Part shown: positions 52,614 to 60,406 of the stretch, piece by piece
How positions within the stretch are numbered: position 1 is the stretch's first letter
How the letters are laid out: the number at the start of each line of letters is the position of its first letter
Origin: Chthoniobacterales bacterium
GTDB lineage: Bacteria > Verrucomicrobiota > Verrucomicrobiia > Chthoniobacterales > JACTMZ01
Assembly: GCA_014879535.1 (NCBI GenBank)
Contig: JACSRX010000029.1
Coordinates: 157,476-217,881 of the forward strand
Reading direction: 5' to 3'
DNA length: 60,406 nt
Position numbers and translations under genes: made by a program
Notes under the pieces: generated by a model
Database searches by the model: none
Seen by the model: only the letters and a program-made list of their open reading frames with translations
What the model was told of the DNA's origin: nothing

Positions 52614-53915
52614 CTACCAACCGCGCTGCTCGATGGCATCGAGAAAGCGCGAGATGCTGTCGTTGCGCCCGGGCAGGCGCTCCGGCACACGCAGCTGCCG
52701 CGTCGAAAGGACAACCGGGACCTCATCCGCTCCATTGGCCTGATACCAGTTCAGGAACTCCGTGATTTCACCCGATCGGGCATCGAGCGCCATCCTCAAA
52801 TCCTCCGCCTCGGCATATTTGGCGGAGAAATTCCGGCGCCGCTTGCGGGCGAGGTCCTCGATCATGGCGCGGTATTCCTCCACCAGCGCCCCATACAACG
52901 GATGCGAGCGGAACCCCAACCGGCGGAGATCCGCCGCGGCCGCATCAAGTCGGAAACGTCCCTCCGGCGTCCGCGCCATCTCGATCAGCACCTGCCCGGG
53001 CTCCGGCCCCTCGTCGCCGCCCGTAAGTTGCCGCAGCAGGGAGGACAGTTTCGAGGCGGTTTCCGCCCCGGAAAAAAACTCCACGCGTTGGGGCGACGCA
53101 AGTCTCGCAACCCCGAGCGCCCACACCCGGGCCAGCTTCGCGGGGTCAGTTGCCAAATCCGGCCATGTCTGCCCGAAGCGCTCCATGGCGTCTTTCGCCG
53201 GTTCTGCCAATGTCAGGTTTTCGACCACCTTGCGGCGTCCGCCCGCCGATTCAACGAGGCTCTGGTAAAGCGCGAGGCTCTGCGCTGCATGGATTTCACG
53301 GGCCTGTCCCCTGAGTCCTTCCGGGTTCTGCGCGAGGAACCGGTCGAAACGCGGCATGCCTCTTCCCTCGAGCAGGGCGCTGTAAACCCGGGCATCCTCC
53401 GCCGCATCTCCCCGCCCCAGCGCGGCGCCCATCGCCGCGGCAATCCATGACGGCGGCTCGACGAACCGGCCGCCCTCGAATGTCTGCTTCCGCACCGCCC
53501 GCTCCAGCAAGATGGCGCGCAGCAAACCCGCATTCACGGCCGCCTGGTCCCCCAGCACTCCGGGAGCCACGTCGACCTGCACCTTGCGACCCGCATCCTC
53601 CGCATCGAACATCTTCACGAACACCGGGGCCTGCCGCAGGCGTATGCCATCCGCCGGCGTCAGGATGATCAAAATGGGAACCTGCCACTCGTCGGCCATC
53701 TGCAGCTCCCGCAACAGGCCCGTCTTCAACTCCTCCGCGCGGCGCGCCAAATCACCCCTCTCCTTCTTCGTCCCGCCGAATATCGTGAACTGCTTGGAAT
53801 TGCTGATCGTGCGGTTCTCCGGCTTCAGCAACTCCGGCGCCACCGGCTGGGCCTGACCTGCCGCGCCCCAAGCCAGCGCGGCGCAAGCCCCCAACCACAA
53901 AGCCAGACGCCTCAC
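52614..53915 (-). CDS. exported protein of unknown function, degenerate peptidase MA-like
   Basis: A 433-residue protein that starts at GTG (53915, GTGA overlap with the upstream gene) and has a signal peptide (VRRLALWLGACAALAWG, cut near AQA). The middle part reads ILLERAVRKQTFEGG followed by PPSWIAAAMGAALG, in which a gluzincin (peptidase MA) pattern of an HExxH helix followed by PxWLxEGxA can be seen with the zinc ligands missing. So it is probably not an active protease. The last 150 residues are helical and charged. Function unknown; it belongs with the two zinc-ribbon genes upstream. Confidence 0.65.
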   Translation of the reverse strand: MRRLALWLGACAALAWGAAGQAQPVAPELLKPENRTISNSKQFTIFGGTKKERGDLARRAEELKTGLLRELQMADEWQVPILIILTPADGIRLRQAPVFVKMFDAEDAGRKVQVDVAPGVLGDQAAVNAGLLRAILLERAVRKQTFEGGRFVEPPSWIAAAMGAALGRGDAAEDARVYSALLEGRGMPRFDRFLAQNPEGLRGQAREIHAAQSLALYQSLVESAGGRRKVVENLTLAEPAKDAMERFGQTWPDLATDPAKLARVWALGVARLASPQRVEFFSGAETASKLSSLLRQLTGGDEGPEPGQVLIEMARTPEGRFRLDAAAADLRRLGFRSHPLYGALVEEYRAMIEDLARKRRRNFSAKYAEAEDLRMALDARSGEITEFLNWYQANGADEVPVVLSTRQLRVPERLPGRNDSISRFLDAIEQRGW

Positions 53916-54658
53916 GGAGAGGTGCCCGACCACCGGAGAGTGACGCTCTCCGGTGTCACGTTGATATTGGATGCTTTCGCCAATTCCTCCAGCGGTCCGG
54001 CCAGGGCATCCCCCAGCCCTGCGAATTGCCTTTCCACCGGCCACCCCAGATAGGGCGGCAGTTCCAGCCGTCCGATCGAGAAGCGCTTCGGCTCCAGCGT
54101 GTAGCGATTGCCTGAACGCATCGGAGCATAATCGGCCTCCATATACAGGGGCCACGACCATGGCAGTTCGGCCACCAAGCCTACGCGTATCACACCTCCA
54201 CCCGGCACCGCATAAACCCGGTCAGGACGGAGCTTCCAAGGGCTGTCCGGAGGCTGGAACTGCACTGTCGAAACCAGCCATTGGTTCACCTCGCCAGCCC
54301 CGACACCAAATCCCCTTGTTGAAGCAGCCGAGGAAGCGTCGACAAGCAGCGACGACAGCCTTGCGGCCAGTTGCTCATCTTTCGGAACAGCGGGAGGAAC
54401 GTCATCCGGCTCCATCAGGGCCAGCACGACGCCGGCACACAATCCACCCAGAACAAGAATCTTCACCAGCGCCGAGAAATACCCTGTCCACACCCGTGGA
54501 CCGCGCGGGCGCTGCGCCTTCAGAGCTTCGGTCGGATGCGTGAAGCCCGTCGGCGGCGGCGCCGCCTCGGTCCCGCGCTCCAAGCGCTTGCCGCAACTGT
54601 GGCAATAAACCCGCGTCGGATCATTGTCGTATCCGCATTCCTTGCAGAGAAGTCCCAT
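53912..54658 (-). CDS. zinc-ribbon membrane protein of unknown function
   Basis: A 248-residue protein. The first 25 residues are a zinc ribbon (LLCKECGYDND, VYCHSCGKRLE; CxxC twice). A linker is followed by one membrane helix (about 62-82, LVKILVLGGLCAGVVLAL) and an extracytoplasmic domain of about 160 residues with no family assigned. The next gene overlaps by 4 bases, and the FmdB gene lies 15 bases upstream, so the three form an operon that may monitor or build an envelope complex (inference). Confidence 0.7.
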   Translation of the reverse strand: MGLLCKECGYDNDPTRVYCHSCGKRLERGTEAAPPPTGFTHPTEALKAQRPRGPRVWTGYFSALVKILVLGGLCAGVVLALMEPDDVPPAVPKDEQLAARLSSLLVDASSAASTRGFGVGAGEVNQWLVSTVQFQPPDSPWKLRPDRVYAVPGGGVIRVGLVAELPWSWPLYMEADYAPMRSGNRYTLEPKRFSIGRLELPPYLGWPVERQFAGLGDALAGPLEELAKASNINVTPESVTLRWSGTSP

Positions 54659-54673
54659 GGTGTTTTGTGCTCT

Positions 54674-55018
54674 TTATTTGCTGCCGGTGGAAGGCGGACT
54701 CGGCGCGCTGCTTCCGCCTGATGCGGGTGTGGACGGGGTGGCCGCCGGCTTCTCCGCCTGTTTTGATTCCTTGCCACCACCTGTGTCCTTCTTGGCGGCC
54801 TGCTTGTAACCCTCGCTCCGGTAATCGGTGGTGTAGAACCCGCTTCCCTTGAAAATCAACCCAGCCCCCGTTCCCAGCATTCTCTTGACCTCGCCGTGCC
54901 CCCACGGCGTCACTTGGCACTGCGCCTCCGGACAGGTTTTGAAAGCCTCGTCCTTCATGGATTGGAAGACATCGAAATTCTTCCCGCATTTCAGGCACTG
55001 ATACTCGTAAGTAGGCAT
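54674..55018 (-). CDS. FmdB family zinc-ribbon protein
   Basis: A 114-residue protein with the FmdB pattern MPTYEYQCLKCGKNFDVFQS (CxxC), then TCPEAQCQV. GSGFYTTDYR (about 58) is the conserved end of the domain. The C-terminal 40 residues are low-complexity, rich in Ala, Pro, Ser and Gly. Proteins of this family are small and of unclear function, once linked to amidase regulation. The zinc site is intact, unlike the FmdB-like gene in the glycan locus. Confidence 0.85.
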   Translation of the reverse strand: MPTYEYQCLKCGKNFDVFQSMKDEAFKTCPEAQCQVTPWGHGEVKRMLGTGAGLIFKGSGFYTTDYRSEGYKQAAKKDTGGGKESKQAEKPAATPSTPASGGSSAPSPPSTGSK

Positions 55019-55040
55019 GATGGCTCGCGGGCCTTATCCC

Positions 55041-55859
55041 TCAATTCGCAGGCGACCGCAAGCCCCCCGCGGGATTTCCGCCGCCTTCAAACCGCACCAA
55101 ATCAGGAGCCGGACCGCAATCTACACGCCACAACCTCCCGTCCACCGGGAACTCCAGCCCGCACGCATGCAACGCGTGACGCGGCAGGAGGAGTTCCTCC
55201 TCCAGTTTCGACGTCCAACCCGTCTCGATGAACTCAAGATACGCCTCCTCGCGACCGCCATAGATCTTGTCACCCACCAAGGGATGCCCGGCGTGCGCCA
55301 AGTGCACCCGGATTTGATGCGTGCGTCCGGTGCGTGGGCGCGCCTGCACAAGGGCGAACCTCGCCCCGCCGAGCTCGAAACGGCGCTCGACCCGCACCTC
55401 GGTCGATGCCGCGACACCCTGCGGATGCACGCAGCGCTTCAACCACACGGCGGATTCGCGCACCTCGCCTTGGCGGATGATTGGTCCGTCCAGAAGCATG
55501 TGCTCCCACTCAGGCCAGCCCCGCACGATCGCCTGATACTCCTTGCCGATCCCCCCCCTTTGCATTGCCAAACCGAAGGCCCGCGCCCGGGCGGGAGCCA
55601 AAGCCACAAGCACCAAACCACTTGTCTCGCGGTCCAGACGCGTGATGATGGACAACCTGCCCCCGCCGGCCATCTCGTAGGCCAACAGCGACCGCAATCC
55701 GTCCCACAATGTCGGCGTCCCATCCGGTCGTGTCGGATGCGTGAGCAACCCGGCCGGCTTGTCCACCACCACCCAGTCCTTACCCTCCGCGACCACGCGG
55801 AATCCATCCTGCATCCGCAATGCCTGATCAAGCCCCTCCCGAGGATCACCCTTTGCCAT
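55041..55859 (-). CDS. RluA family pseudouridine synthase
   Basis: A 272-residue pseudouridine synthase. The N-terminal part leads to VDKPAGLLTHPT (about 30), the catalytic motif is IITRLDRETSGLVL (Asp, about 70), and RTGRTHQIRVHLAHAGHPLVGDKIYG (about 190-215) is the later conserved block. No S4 domain is seen. The ATG at 55859 is chosen; the upstream extension has no similarity. The target RNA (23S rRNA or tRNA) cannot be told. It is divergent from lpxC-fabZ, with 202 bases between the two starts. Confidence 0.9.
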   Translation of the reverse strand: MAKGDPREGLDQALRMQDGFRVVAEGKDWVVVDKPAGLLTHPTRPDGTPTLWDGLRSLLAYEMAGGGRLSIITRLDRETSGLVLVALAPARARAFGLAMQRGGIGKEYQAIVRGWPEWEHMLLDGPIIRQGEVRESAVWLKRCVHPQGVAASTEVRVERRFELGGARFALVQARPRTGRTHQIRVHLAHAGHPLVGDKIYGGREEAYLEFIETGWTSKLEEELLLPRHALHACGLEFPVDGRLWRVDCGPAPDLVRFEGGGNPAGGLRSPAN

Positions 55860-55945
55860 GTCGTCAGCGTTTATCCCCCACCCGTGGGCAAAGTGCACGC
55901 CCTGCAGAACGCATCCCTCAAAAAACCGCGGAATCTTCCAAAAGA

Positions 55946-55973
55946 TTGCCTCCCGGTGCCTCCACACTCTAAT
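55946..55973 (+). promoter_or_regulatory. candidate promoter of the lpxC-fabZ operon
   Basis: TTGCCT (55946-55951), 16-base spacer, TCTAAT (55968-55973; 5 of 6 to TATAAT). The start at 56062 leaves a leader of roughly 80 bases, long for this window. Confidence 0.45.
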
Positions 55974-56061
55974 AATGGTCGCCTGCAGCCTTGAGGCCGT
56001 CTCCAGCGGACAGGATGGGTCACTTTGCGATCCCACTGCCTCCCGGCGGCCCACCGATTCC

Positions 56062-57369
56062 ATGCCACAGCAAACCACCCTCTCCGCACCCGCTTCCCTC
56101 GCCGGTGTCTCCCTCCATACCGGCGAAAAAGTCACCCTCACAATCCACCCGGCCCCCGCCAACCACGGGTTCAAGTTCCGCCGCAGCGACCTCAAGGACC
56201 AGCCCACCGTGGACGCCCTTGCCTCCAATGTGCGCATGGTCGAACGCGCCACCACACTCATCGAGGGCAACGTCAAGGTCCATACCGTCGAGCACATCCT
56301 CTCCGCCCTCACCGGACTCGGGGTGGACAACGCCATCATCGAGATGGACGCCAACGAACCTCCCATCGGCGACGGCAGCGCCGCCCCCTATGTGGCGCTT
56401 ATCAGGAAGGCCGGCATCGTCGAGCAGGACGAGCCGCGCCGCTATTGCGAAATCCGGGAACCCGTCGCGGTCAATACCAAGAACGGTTCGATCCTGGTCA
56501 TCCTGCCGCACAACAGCTTCCGCGTCTCCTGCACCCAGGCCGGACCGAACGGCTCCTTCACCCAATACCTCAGCCTCGAGATCACCCCCGAAGTTTACGA
56601 AAAGGAAATCTCGCCGGCCCGCACCTTCGTCCACTACGAGGATGTCGAGCCCCTGATGCAGAAGGGACTCATCCGCGGTGGCAGCCTCGAGAACGCCATC
56701 GTCATCCGCGACGAATCCGTGCTCAGCAAGGAGCCCCTGCGCTTTCCCGACGAGTTCGTCCGCCACAAGATCCTCGACATCATCGGGGACCTCGCCCTCG
56801 TGGGGCGCCCCCTCCTCGGCCACGTCGTCGCCGTCCGTCCCGGGCACGGCCCCAACACCGAACTGGCCGCCGCCATCGCCAAGCAACACGCCAACATGAT
56901 GGCCATGATCCCGCCCGCCAGGCTGCCCGTGGGCGAAAGGGTGCTGTCCACCACGGAGATCATGAAGATCCTCCCGCACAGGTATCCGTTCCTCATGGTC
57001 GACCGCATCGTGGCCTTCGAGGGGGACACGAAATGCACCGGCGTGAAATCGGTCACCATCAACGAACCTTTTTTTCAGGGCCACTTCCCCAACCACCCCG
57101 TCATGCCGGGTGTCCTCCAGGTCGAGGCCATGGCCCAGGTTGCCAGCATCCTCATGATGCTCAACACCCAGAACTCCGGGAAAATCGGCTACTTCATGAG
57201 CGCCGACGAGGTGAAGTTCCGCAAGCCCGTCTTCCCCGGCGACACGCTGTTCATCCATTGCGAGCTGACCCGTTCGCGCAAAACCATGGCCCGCGCAGCG
57301 TGCTCGTGCACGGTGAACGGGGAAATCGTCAGCGAAGGCAACCTTCTCTTCGGCCTGGTCTCCGAATGA
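56062..57369 (+). CDS. lpxC/fabZ: bifunctional LpxC-FabZ: UDP-3-O-acyl-GlcNAc deacetylase / 3-hydroxyacyl-ACP dehydratase
   Basis: A 435-residue fusion. Residues 1 to about 285 are LpxC, which deacetylates UDP-3-O-acyl-GlcNAc in the committed step of lipid A synthesis; HTVEHILSAL (zinc His, about 75), EMDANEPPIGDGSA and RHKILDIIGDLALVG (His and Asp ligands, about 235) are visible. Residues about 300-435 are FabZ, with LPHRYPFLMVDRIV, GHFPNHPVMPGVLQVEAMAQ and the catalytic His and Glu. Such fusions are known in Bacteroidota, Chlorobiota and PVC bacteria. The stop overlaps lpxA as ATGA. Confidence 0.95.
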   Translation: MPQQTTLSAPASLAGVSLHTGEKVTLTIHPAPANHGFKFRRSDLKDQPTVDALASNVRMVERATTLIEGNVKVHTVEHILSALTGLGVDNAIIEMDANEPPIGDGSAAPYVALIRKAGIVEQDEPRRYCEIREPVAVNTKNGSILVILPHNSFRVSCTQAGPNGSFTQYLSLEITPEVYEKEISPARTFVHYEDVEPLMQKGLIRGGSLENAIVIRDESVLSKEPLRFPDEFVRHKILDIIGDLALVGRPLLGHVVAVRPGHGPNTELAAAIAKQHANMMAMIPPARLPVGERVLSTTEIMKILPHRYPFLMVDRIVAFEGDTKCTGVKSVTINEPFFQGHFPNHPVMPGVLQVEAMAQVASILMMLNTQNSGKIGYFMSADEVKFRKPVFPGDTLFIHCELTRSRKTMARAACSCTVNGEIVSEGNLLFGLVSE

Positions 57370-58133
57370 TCCACCCCACCGCCATCGTGGACCCCGCGGC
57401 CGAGGTGCATTCCGGCGCGCGCATCGGGCCCTACTGCATCGTCGGTCCCGGCGCCACCATCGGGGAGGACACCGAGCTTCAGCACCACGTCACCGTCATG
57501 GGCCCCGCGATCATCGGTCGCGGCAACCTGTTCTACGCCTATTCCTCGATCGGCCAGCGCACCCAGGACCTCAAATACGCCGGCGAACCGACCCACCTCG
57601 AAATCGGCGACGGCAACACCTTCCGCGAATTCTGCACGGTCAACCGGGGCACGCTTCCCGGCGCAAAAACCGTCATCGGCAGCGGCGGCAACTTCCTCTC
57701 CTATGCGCACATCGCCCATGATTGCACCGTCGGCAGCAATGTCATTTTTTCGAACAACGGCACCCTCGCCGGCCACGTCGGGGTCGGAGACCATGTCATC
57801 ATCGGCGGCCTCACCGCCATCCACCAGTTCTGCCGTGTCGGACGGCATGCCATCATAGGCGGCTGCTCGAAAATCGTTCAGGACGTCCCCCCGTTTTTCA
57901 TCGCCGACGGCAACCCGGCGGAAATCCGCGGGGTGAACCTGATCGGCCTTGAGCGCGCCGGTTTCCCGGCGGAAACCGTCCGTGCTCTCAAGGAAGCCTA
58001 CCGCATCCTCTACCGCGGGAAGCACAACGTGAAGCAGGCCGTGGAGGTGCTGCAGAAGGAGTTCGGCACAGTTCTGGAAATCGCCGAACTTTGCACCTTC
58101 ATCGAATCGAGCCGCCGGGGCATCATCCGCTGA
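57366..58133 (+). CDS. lpxA: UDP-N-acetylglucosamine acyltransferase LpxA
   Basis: LpxA adds the first 3-hydroxyacyl chain to UDP-GlcNAc, the step before LpxC. The 255-residue protein is a left-handed beta-helix of hexapeptide repeats (IHPTAIVDP, then ARIGPYCIVGPGATIGEDTE) with the catalytic His region SYAHIAHDCTVG (about 120) and GGLTAIHQFCRVG (about 140). The C-terminal helical part is complete. It starts at 57366, overlapping the lpxC-fabZ stop by 4 bases; the frame stays open further upstream but there it only overlaps the lpxC-fabZ coding region. Confidence 0.96.
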   Translation: MIHPTAIVDPAAEVHSGARIGPYCIVGPGATIGEDTELQHHVTVMGPAIIGRGNLFYAYSSIGQRTQDLKYAGEPTHLEIGDGNTFREFCTVNRGTLPGAKTVIGSGGNFLSYAHIAHDCTVGSNVIFSNNGTLAGHVGVGDHVIIGGLTAIHQFCRVGRHAIIGGCSKIVQDVPPFFIADGNPAEIRGVNLIGLERAGFPAETVRALKEAYRILYRGKHNVKQAVEVLQKEFGTVLEIAELCTFIESSRRGIIR

Positions 58134-58147
58134 CCCGCGGATGCCAC

Positions 58148-58176
58148 TTGCGCAGACCATTCATCGGCCGTAGGGT
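58148..58176 (+). promoter_or_regulatory. candidate promoter of the desaturase gene
   Basis: TTGCGC (58148-58153), 17-base spacer, TAGGGT (58171-58176), 42 bases before the ATG. Confidence 0.4.
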
Positions 58177-58178
58177 TG

Positions 58179-58195
58179 CGGGTTCTCCGAACCCG
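58179..58195. promoter_or_regulatory. perfect 7-bp hairpin/palindrome in the desaturase leader
   Basis: CGGGTTC, loop TCC, GAACCCG. It sits just downstream of the -10 and inside the leader of the desaturase transcript. It could be an operator (repressor binding over the start of transcription) or an RNA hairpin acting on translation. Confidence 0.5.
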
Positions 58196-58218
58196 TTCGG
58201 TGGAAGCACCCAATCATC

Positions 58219-59346
58219 ATGCAGATACCTCTTCTCAAGCGAATCCCTTGGAATCGCGTCAACTGGACAACCAGCATCTTCCTCGCCGTCATCAACACCC
58301 TCGCGGTCACGGCCGTCCCTCTTTTCATCTGGCACTTCGGCTTGGACTGGTTCCAAGTCGGCCTGTTCTTTTTCTTTTTCATCACCACGGGGTTGAGCAT
58401 CACCCTCGGCTACCACCGCCTCTTCTCCCACCTCTCGTTCAAGGCCAAGGCGCCCGTCAAGCTGGTCACCCTTGTCTTCGGCGCCTGCGCTTTCGAGAAT
58501 TCCGCCCTCGACTGGTGCTGCGACCACCGCAAGCACCACAAGCATGTGGACCATGACGACGACCCCTACGACATCACCAAGGGGTTCATGTGGGCGCACA
58601 TCGGCTGGCTGCTTTTCAAGCTCGGTCCCGAGCAGCCGATGGACAACGTCAACGACCTCAAGCGCGACAAACTCGTCATGTGGCAGCACCGCTGGTGCAT
58701 CCCGATGGCGTTCGCCGTCGGCTTCGGCCTCCCCGCCCTCCTGGGCTTCCTGTGGAACGGATGGGTCGGGGCCCTCGGCGCCTTCCTCATTGCCGGCGTC
58801 CTCCGCGTTTTCATCGTCCAGCACTGCACGTTCTTCATCAACTCGGTGTGCCACACCGTCGGCAACCAGCCCTACTCCAGCCGATGCAGCGCCCGCGACA
58901 GCGCATTCATGGCCCTGTTCACCTTCGGCGAGGGCTACCACAACTACCACCACGAGTTCCAACACGACTACCGCAACGGCGTGAAAAGGACCAATTTCGA
59001 CCCCACCAAATGGTCGATCTGGATTCTGGAAAAGCTCGGCCTCGTCAGCGACCTGCGCCGTGTTCCGGACGAGAAGATCCTCCTGGCGGAAATGAACGAG
59101 GCCCGCCGCCGTGCCGCCCTCCAACTGCAGGAGCCCGAGGCGATCACCACCGTGCTCGGACACCAGATGCACGACATGCTCACCCACCTCAGCGAACGCC
59201 TTGCCGCCAACTACGAGGCGCTCGAAAAGGCCATGGCCGAGCAGGTGGAAATCTCCCGCCAGCTCATCGAGCACTGGCGCAGGGAAACCCGCGAATTTGC
59301 GGAATTCCTGACCGACATCGACCGCCGCCTCCTCGCCGCGGCCTGA
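58219..59346 (+). CDS. acyl-CoA/acyl-lipid fatty-acid desaturase
   Basis: A 375-residue membrane di-iron desaturase, which introduces a cis double bond (usually delta-9) into fatty acyl chains. The three histidine boxes are HRLFSH (about 67), HRKHHKH (about 103) and HNYHH (about 240). Four membrane helices are expected. An unusual feature is the soluble C-terminal tail of about 90 residues with predicted coiled-coil helices (LGHQMHDMLTHLSERLAANYEAL). The reducing partner is not seen nearby. A hairpin in the leader suggests regulation. Confidence 0.9.
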   Translation: MQIPLLKRIPWNRVNWTTSIFLAVINTLAVTAVPLFIWHFGLDWFQVGLFFFFFITTGLSITLGYHRLFSHLSFKAKAPVKLVTLVFGACAFENSALDWCCDHRKHHKHVDHDDDPYDITKGFMWAHIGWLLFKLGPEQPMDNVNDLKRDKLVMWQHRWCIPMAFAVGFGLPALLGFLWNGWVGALGAFLIAGVLRVFIVQHCTFFINSVCHTVGNQPYSSRCSARDSAFMALFTFGEGYHNYHHEFQHDYRNGVKRTNFDPTKWSIWILEKLGLVSDLRRVPDEKILLAEMNEARRRAALQLQEPEAITTVLGHQMHDMLTHLSERLAANYEALEKAMAEQVEISRQLIEHWRRETREFAEFLTDIDRRLLAAA

Positions 59347-59350
59347 CGGC

Positions 59351-60406
59351 CTACAGTTCCACCGGCACCCCGGGCGCCGGGACGATGACCTCGGTCCGGG
59401 GACACACCTTCGGCACCTCGCGGGCGAACCATGCCACTGCCGGGGGATCGCCGTGGATAAGCAGCAGCTTCTTCGGCTGCACGCGCCGCACATAGTCGAG
59501 CAGGGAGTCGCGCGTCGCATGCGCGCTGAGCGTGAATTCCTCGAGCTTGCAGCGCCGGCGGACCGGTCGGGACCGGGGATCAAGCATGACCTCCTCGCCC
59601 TCCTTCGCCGCCCGCAGCCGACCGGCCGGTGACTGCGGGTCGGAATACCCCACGAACATGCAATGGGCCTGCGGGTTCTCCAGAATGCGGGGCGCCAGCA
59701 CGTTGGACAGCGTGTTCTCCGACATCATCCCGCTGGAAACCGCATAAACCGTCCGCGGCAGGATCGGCAGATTCGCAATGTCCCTCCCTCCCACAACCTC
59801 CATCGGCAGGCACTCGGCCAGCTTCAAATCCCCGTGACGGCGCGGCGCACGCCCGCGGAGACGGTCCGTCACTGCCGTGACCTTCGCGCTCAAGCCTCCG
59901 ACATACAGCCCGAAGCCGCCACGCAAAGTTCCGCTTTTCTTCGCCTCATAAAGCAGTGCCAGCAGCTCCTGGGTCTTCCCGAGTGCGAACACCGGGATGA
60001 GCACCGGGCCCCCGGAATCCAACGCGGCTTGAAGCACCCCCACGAATCTCTCCACCTCGGCCTTGCGCGTGAATCCCTCCGGCATCGGGCTGTCCCCACG
60101 TGTGGTCTCCATGATGAGAACATCGATGCCTTCCTCCGGAAATTTCGCCCCGCGCATCAGCGTCTGGGTCAGCGCGGTGTCGGTCATGAAGTACTCCCAG
60201 CCGCCGCCCTGCGCGTTGAACCCGCCGCCGCGTTTCACCATGACCGTCAGCGCGTCGACGACGTCGCCCGGCTGCCCGTTCACGTCTTCCCGAAGTTCCT
60301 TCAGGAAGATGGTTCCGGCCGGGTACTGCCCGTTCACCGGTTGGACGTGGGAAGGGTACACGTGGATGCCGCGGTGCCGCGTTCCGCCGCCGTGCGCTCC
60401 GCCCAG
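59351..60406 (-). CDS. beta-CASP MBL-fold RNase/exonuclease, 5' truncated by the window
   Basis: The frame stays open to the right edge; 351 residues are visible. The C-terminal part shows the beta-CASP and RMMBL pattern: METTRGDSPMP (Asp in the E/D motif region), VFALGKTQELL, SSGMMSENTLSNVL, FVGYSDPQSPAGRL, TLSAHATRDSLLDYV and LIHGDPPAVAWF with the His of the RMMBL motif. Such proteins process or degrade RNA (CPSF73-like). The HxHxDH metal site of the MBL domain lies outside the window. Its end is 4 bases from the convergent desaturase gene. Confidence 0.88.
   Translation of the reverse strand: MGGAHGGGTRHRGIHVYPSHVQPVNGQYPAGTIFLKELREDVNGQPGDVVDALTVMVKRGGGFNAQGGGWEYFMTDTALTQTLMRGAKFPEEGIDVLIMETTRGDSPMPEGFTRKAEVERFVGVLQAALDSGGPVLIPVFALGKTQELLALLYEAKKSGTLRGGFGLYVGGLSAKVTAVTDRLRGRAPRRHGDLKLAECLPMEVVGGRDIANLPILPRTVYAVSSGMMSENTLSNVLAPRILENPQAHCMFVGYSDPQSPAGRLRAAKEGEEVMLDPRSRPVRRRCKLEEFTLSAHATRDSLLDYVRRVQPKKLLLIHGDPPAVAWFAREVPKVCPRTEVIVPAPGVPVEL

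Noticed and set aside
56025-57365. Upstream in-frame extension of LpxA
   Set aside because: The extension is the +1 frame of lpxC-fabZ and is Arg/His/Pro-rich; LpxA begins at MIHPTAIVDP.

Overview
The window is GC-rich, gene-dense bacterial chromosome. There are no gaps over 300 bases, stops and starts often overlap by 1-4 bases, and convergent genes are only a few bases apart or overlap. An LpxC-FabZ fusion followed by LpxA, an LptF/LptG permease and a large surface-glycan locus show a Gram-negative cell with lipid A. The LpxC-FabZ fusion, System II cytochrome c assembly, the UpxY/LoaP-type NusG paralogue and the long CGCGGAG-type inverted repeat fit the PVC group, most likely Verrucomicrobiota. 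The phylum is inference; there is no rRNA or other marker here to fix it.

Layout. Bases 1-7550 hold a truncated dGTPase-like gene, an alpha/beta hydrolase, a DEAD-box helicase, a block lysS-moaD-moaE-moeA-moaC (read leftward) and a short-chain dehydrogenase. Bases 7600-10835 carry a System II cytochrome c assembly pair (ResB/CcsB-like and CcsA-like). From about 35010 down to about 12830 (perhaps 10840) every gene lies on the minus strand. This is a glycan locus of some two dozen genes led by a GbsR/MarR-type regulator and a NusG-paralogue antiterminator. It contains rmlA and rmlB; a sugar-activation cassette (split transketolase, a nucleotidyltransferase-kinase fusion in the reverse order of HldE, SDRs, a methyltransferase, a zinc-type dehydrogenase); two glycosyltransferases, one a GT-C-like/DPM fusion; a small kinase/HAD/methyltransferase cassette; a pair of paralogous membrane proteins with winged-helix tails; and a carbamoyltransferase with DUF5989 and SxtJ-like partners. 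A divergent Wzy-like polymerase/ligase with a TPR partner starts at 35143.

Bases 39236-60406 return to housekeeping genes: Hsp33, DUF2062, P-II, UppP, an MBL hydrolase, an M23 peptidase, citramalate synthase, a LOG-family protein, DAHP synthase, an LptF/G permease, glucose-6-phosphate dehydrogenase plus glucokinase, QueG, an envelope-type operon of unknown function, RluA, LpxC-FabZ/LpxA, a fatty-acid desaturase and a truncated beta-CASP nuclease.

Together the glycan locus looks built to make a decorated surface polysaccharide or O-antigen: dTDP-6-deoxysugar precursors plus an unusual kinase/nucleotidyltransferase-activated sugar, methylation, carbamoylation and Wzy-type polymerisation or ligation. 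No flippase, priming transferase or export channel is seen in the window. A recurring promoter pattern (TTGnnn, 16-18 bases, mostly TAnnnT) lies a few bases upstream of many starts, which suggests that leaderless or near-leaderless transcripts are common. No tRNA, rRNA, CRISPR array, insertion sequence or phage gene was recognised.
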